Source: Halanaerobiaceae bacterium ANBcell28
Lineage (GTDB): Bacteria > Bacillota > Halanaerobiia > Halanaerobiales > DTU029
Direction of reading: 5' to 3'
Length of the DNA stretch: 64,000 nt
NCBI GenBank assembly: GCA_037623315.1
Contig: JBBJJH010000015.1
Location: forward strand, 1 to 64,000
Made by a program: the position numbers and the translations under genes
The notes under the pieces: model-generated
Database searches by the model: none
What the model was told of the DNA's origin: nothing
What the model saw: only the letters and a program-made list of their open reading frames with translations
Part shown: piece after piece, positions 62,946 through 64,000 of the stretch
Numbering within the stretch: position 1 is the stretch's first letter
Layout of the letters: each line of letters opens with the position of its first letter

Positions 62946-63070
62946 ATGCTATAAATTATTGAAAAATTATGTTACCATAAATTCTAAATTATATGCAGGA
63001 ATAATAATTCTTATGAATAATATAGATATATATATGAATAAAAAGAAATAATTTGGAGTGGTTGATTATA

Positions 63071-64000
63071 ATGGAAACTGTTACAGAAAAGATAGCAGCT
63101 TATATAGTTAGAGAGACTGATGGGAATAGTGATGAACTACTAATGTTTTCATTTAAAAACTTACCTGTATTATCATTACAAATCCCCTGTGGGTCTTTTT
63201 TGAAAGAAGAAAATATTTTTTATGCTTTAAAAAGGGAAATATATAATGAGACCGGGTTAGATAGTTTTAAAGTAGTAAAGAAACTAGGTGAGAGAGAAAA
63301 GTATCATGATAATATCAATAAAATAGTTAAGAGGCATTATTTTTTGCTTAAAGTAACTCAAGAAACTGATGATAAATGGGAACATGAAGTTAATGTAAAA
63401 GGACTTTCTTCTGGTATTGTTCTTAAGTACAATTGGTATAAATCTGAGGAACTATTACTTCTTAACAATGAATTTCATCATTACTTATCAAAAAAGCATA
63501 TACCAAGTTTATTTAATGAGAAAGCCATATTTGGTTTGGAAAATAAAAAGATATCTATAATGCCTCATATGGAATTATGGCGAGAAAAATTTGAAAAAGA
63601 AAAATCTTTAATTAGTAGAAAGTTAAATAATAAGGTATTAATAGAGCATATTGGTAGCACAGCTATTCCAGGTATGCCGGCCAAGCCAATTATTGATATC
63701 GGAATCGGAACTTCAAAAAAGGTAAATAAAGAGGAACTTATTAAATCTTTAGAAGAACTATCGTATATCTATAAGGGGGAAAATGGTATCACAGGAAGAG
63801 ATTATTTTGTGAAGGAATCTAGTAATAAAAGATATTTTCATATACATATGTATGATCAGAGTCATCCCACCTGGAGTGATCATTTATTATTTAGAAATTA
63901 TTTGATTGAAAATGCTGATGTAGCTAGGGCATATGGGAATCTGAAATTAGACATATGGCGGAATCATAGAAATAATAGAACGATGTACACAGAATTAAAA
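63071..64000 (+). CDS. Nudix hydrolase - GrpB (UPF0157) fusion, cut by window end
   Basis: At least 310 codons, open to the right edge. Residues 1-150 form a Nudix domain with the box G-x5-E-x7-RE-x3-E-x-G (GSFLKEENIFYALKREIYNE, then TGL), one Glu of REUxEE replaced by Asn. Residues about 160-310 form a GrpB/UPF0157 nucleotidyltransferase-like domain (LIEHIGSTAIPGMPAKPIID). ATG with GGAGTGG upstream. The two domains suggest a nucleotide-directed enzyme. The substrate is unknown and the C-terminus is not visible. Confidence 0.85.
   Translation, partial: METVTEKIAAYIVRETDGNSDELLMFSFKNLPVLSLQIPCGSFLKEENIFYALKREIYNETGLDSFKVVKKLGEREKYHDNINKIVKRHYFLLKVTQETDDKWEHEVNVKGLSSGIVLKYNWYKSEELLLLNNEFHHYLSKKHIPSLFNEKAIFGLENKKISIMPHMELWREKFEKEKSLISRKLNNKVLIEHIGSTAIPGMPAKPIIDIGIGTSKKVNKEELIKSLEELSYIYKGENGITGRDYFVKESSNKRYFHIHMYDQSHPTWSDHLLFRNYLIENADVARAYGNLKLDIWRNHRNNRTMYTELK

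Noticed and set aside
62931-62955. RBS plus ATG after lrgB as a small gene
   Set aside because: The ATG is followed by one codon and a stop; the GGAGG is part of the terminator stem.

Overview
The window is AT-rich, with compact operons and many intrinsic terminators. Its gene content fits an anaerobic, diderm member of the Firmicutes, most likely order Halanaerobiales. That placement is inferred from gene content, not from a marker gene. The supporting signs are Firmicutes-type ribosome binding sites with frequent TTG/GTG starts, a c-di-GMP-I riboswitch, hisZ with short-form hisG, a SatD/DUF3307 pair, and an outer-membrane beta-barrel protein of the PorV/UPF0164 type ending in phenylalanine. 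No rRNA or tRNA gene was seen.

Region by region: 63-538 is a seven-repeat CRISPR array with its leader side at the left edge. 649-1311 is a c-di-GMP riboswitch in front of a CheX-like phosphatase. 1331-4136 holds a cation exporter and a MarR regulator with matching operators, then an MFS transporter. 5696-7019 is a cobalamin riboswitch followed by a DUF4430 surface protein and an ECF S component, a likely vitamin B12 uptake set. 7175-8272 is a YkvI-family transporter. 8417-11626 is an EtfB-EtfA-FAD dehydrogenase operon of the lactate dehydrogenase/Etf type. 12041-17303 has a cohesin lipoprotein, two LysM cell-wall enzymes and a dockerin-LRR protein, with a small IS200/IS605-like remnant between the enzymes. 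17653-30344 is mostly housekeeping and membrane genes: a split chromate transporter, HD hydrolase, outer-membrane protein, SDR, SatD/DUF3307, S41 protease, DUF389, PrsW, FAD oxidoreductase and an endonuclease III relative. 30336-30651 has four DnaA-box-like sites. 30927-32477 is polyphosphate:AMP phosphotransferase, and ppk1 lies at 42762-44918.

32752-38373 is an accessory stretch: a second cohesin lipoprotein, an LRR protein, a leuA fragment, a duplicated promoter with a deleted gene behind it, and a nonsense-interrupted AAA-ATPase/nuclease gene with older fragments of its family beside it. 38578-42674 is a FtsX-type ABC transporter operon. 45139-52144 is the histidine operon hisZ-G-D-B-H-(A-F)-IE, in which hisA and hisF are one reading frame and hisC is absent. 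52625-60175 is a decaying island of serine hydrolases and peptidases. Three of its loci share a C-terminal module with a WYRNI motif. The window closes with a patatin, lrgAB and a Nudix-GrpB fusion cut by the right edge.

The most interesting candidate system is the non-cellulosomal cohesin/dockerin set: two cohesin lipoproteins and a dockerin-bearing leucine-rich-repeat protein with no glycoside hydrolase nearby. It could display LRR proteins on the cell surface. Other points of note are the 13-bp antiterminator of the c-di-GMP switch, the paired MarR and SatD-linked operators, the apparent ATA start of prsW, the HisA-HisF fusion and the WYRNI module.
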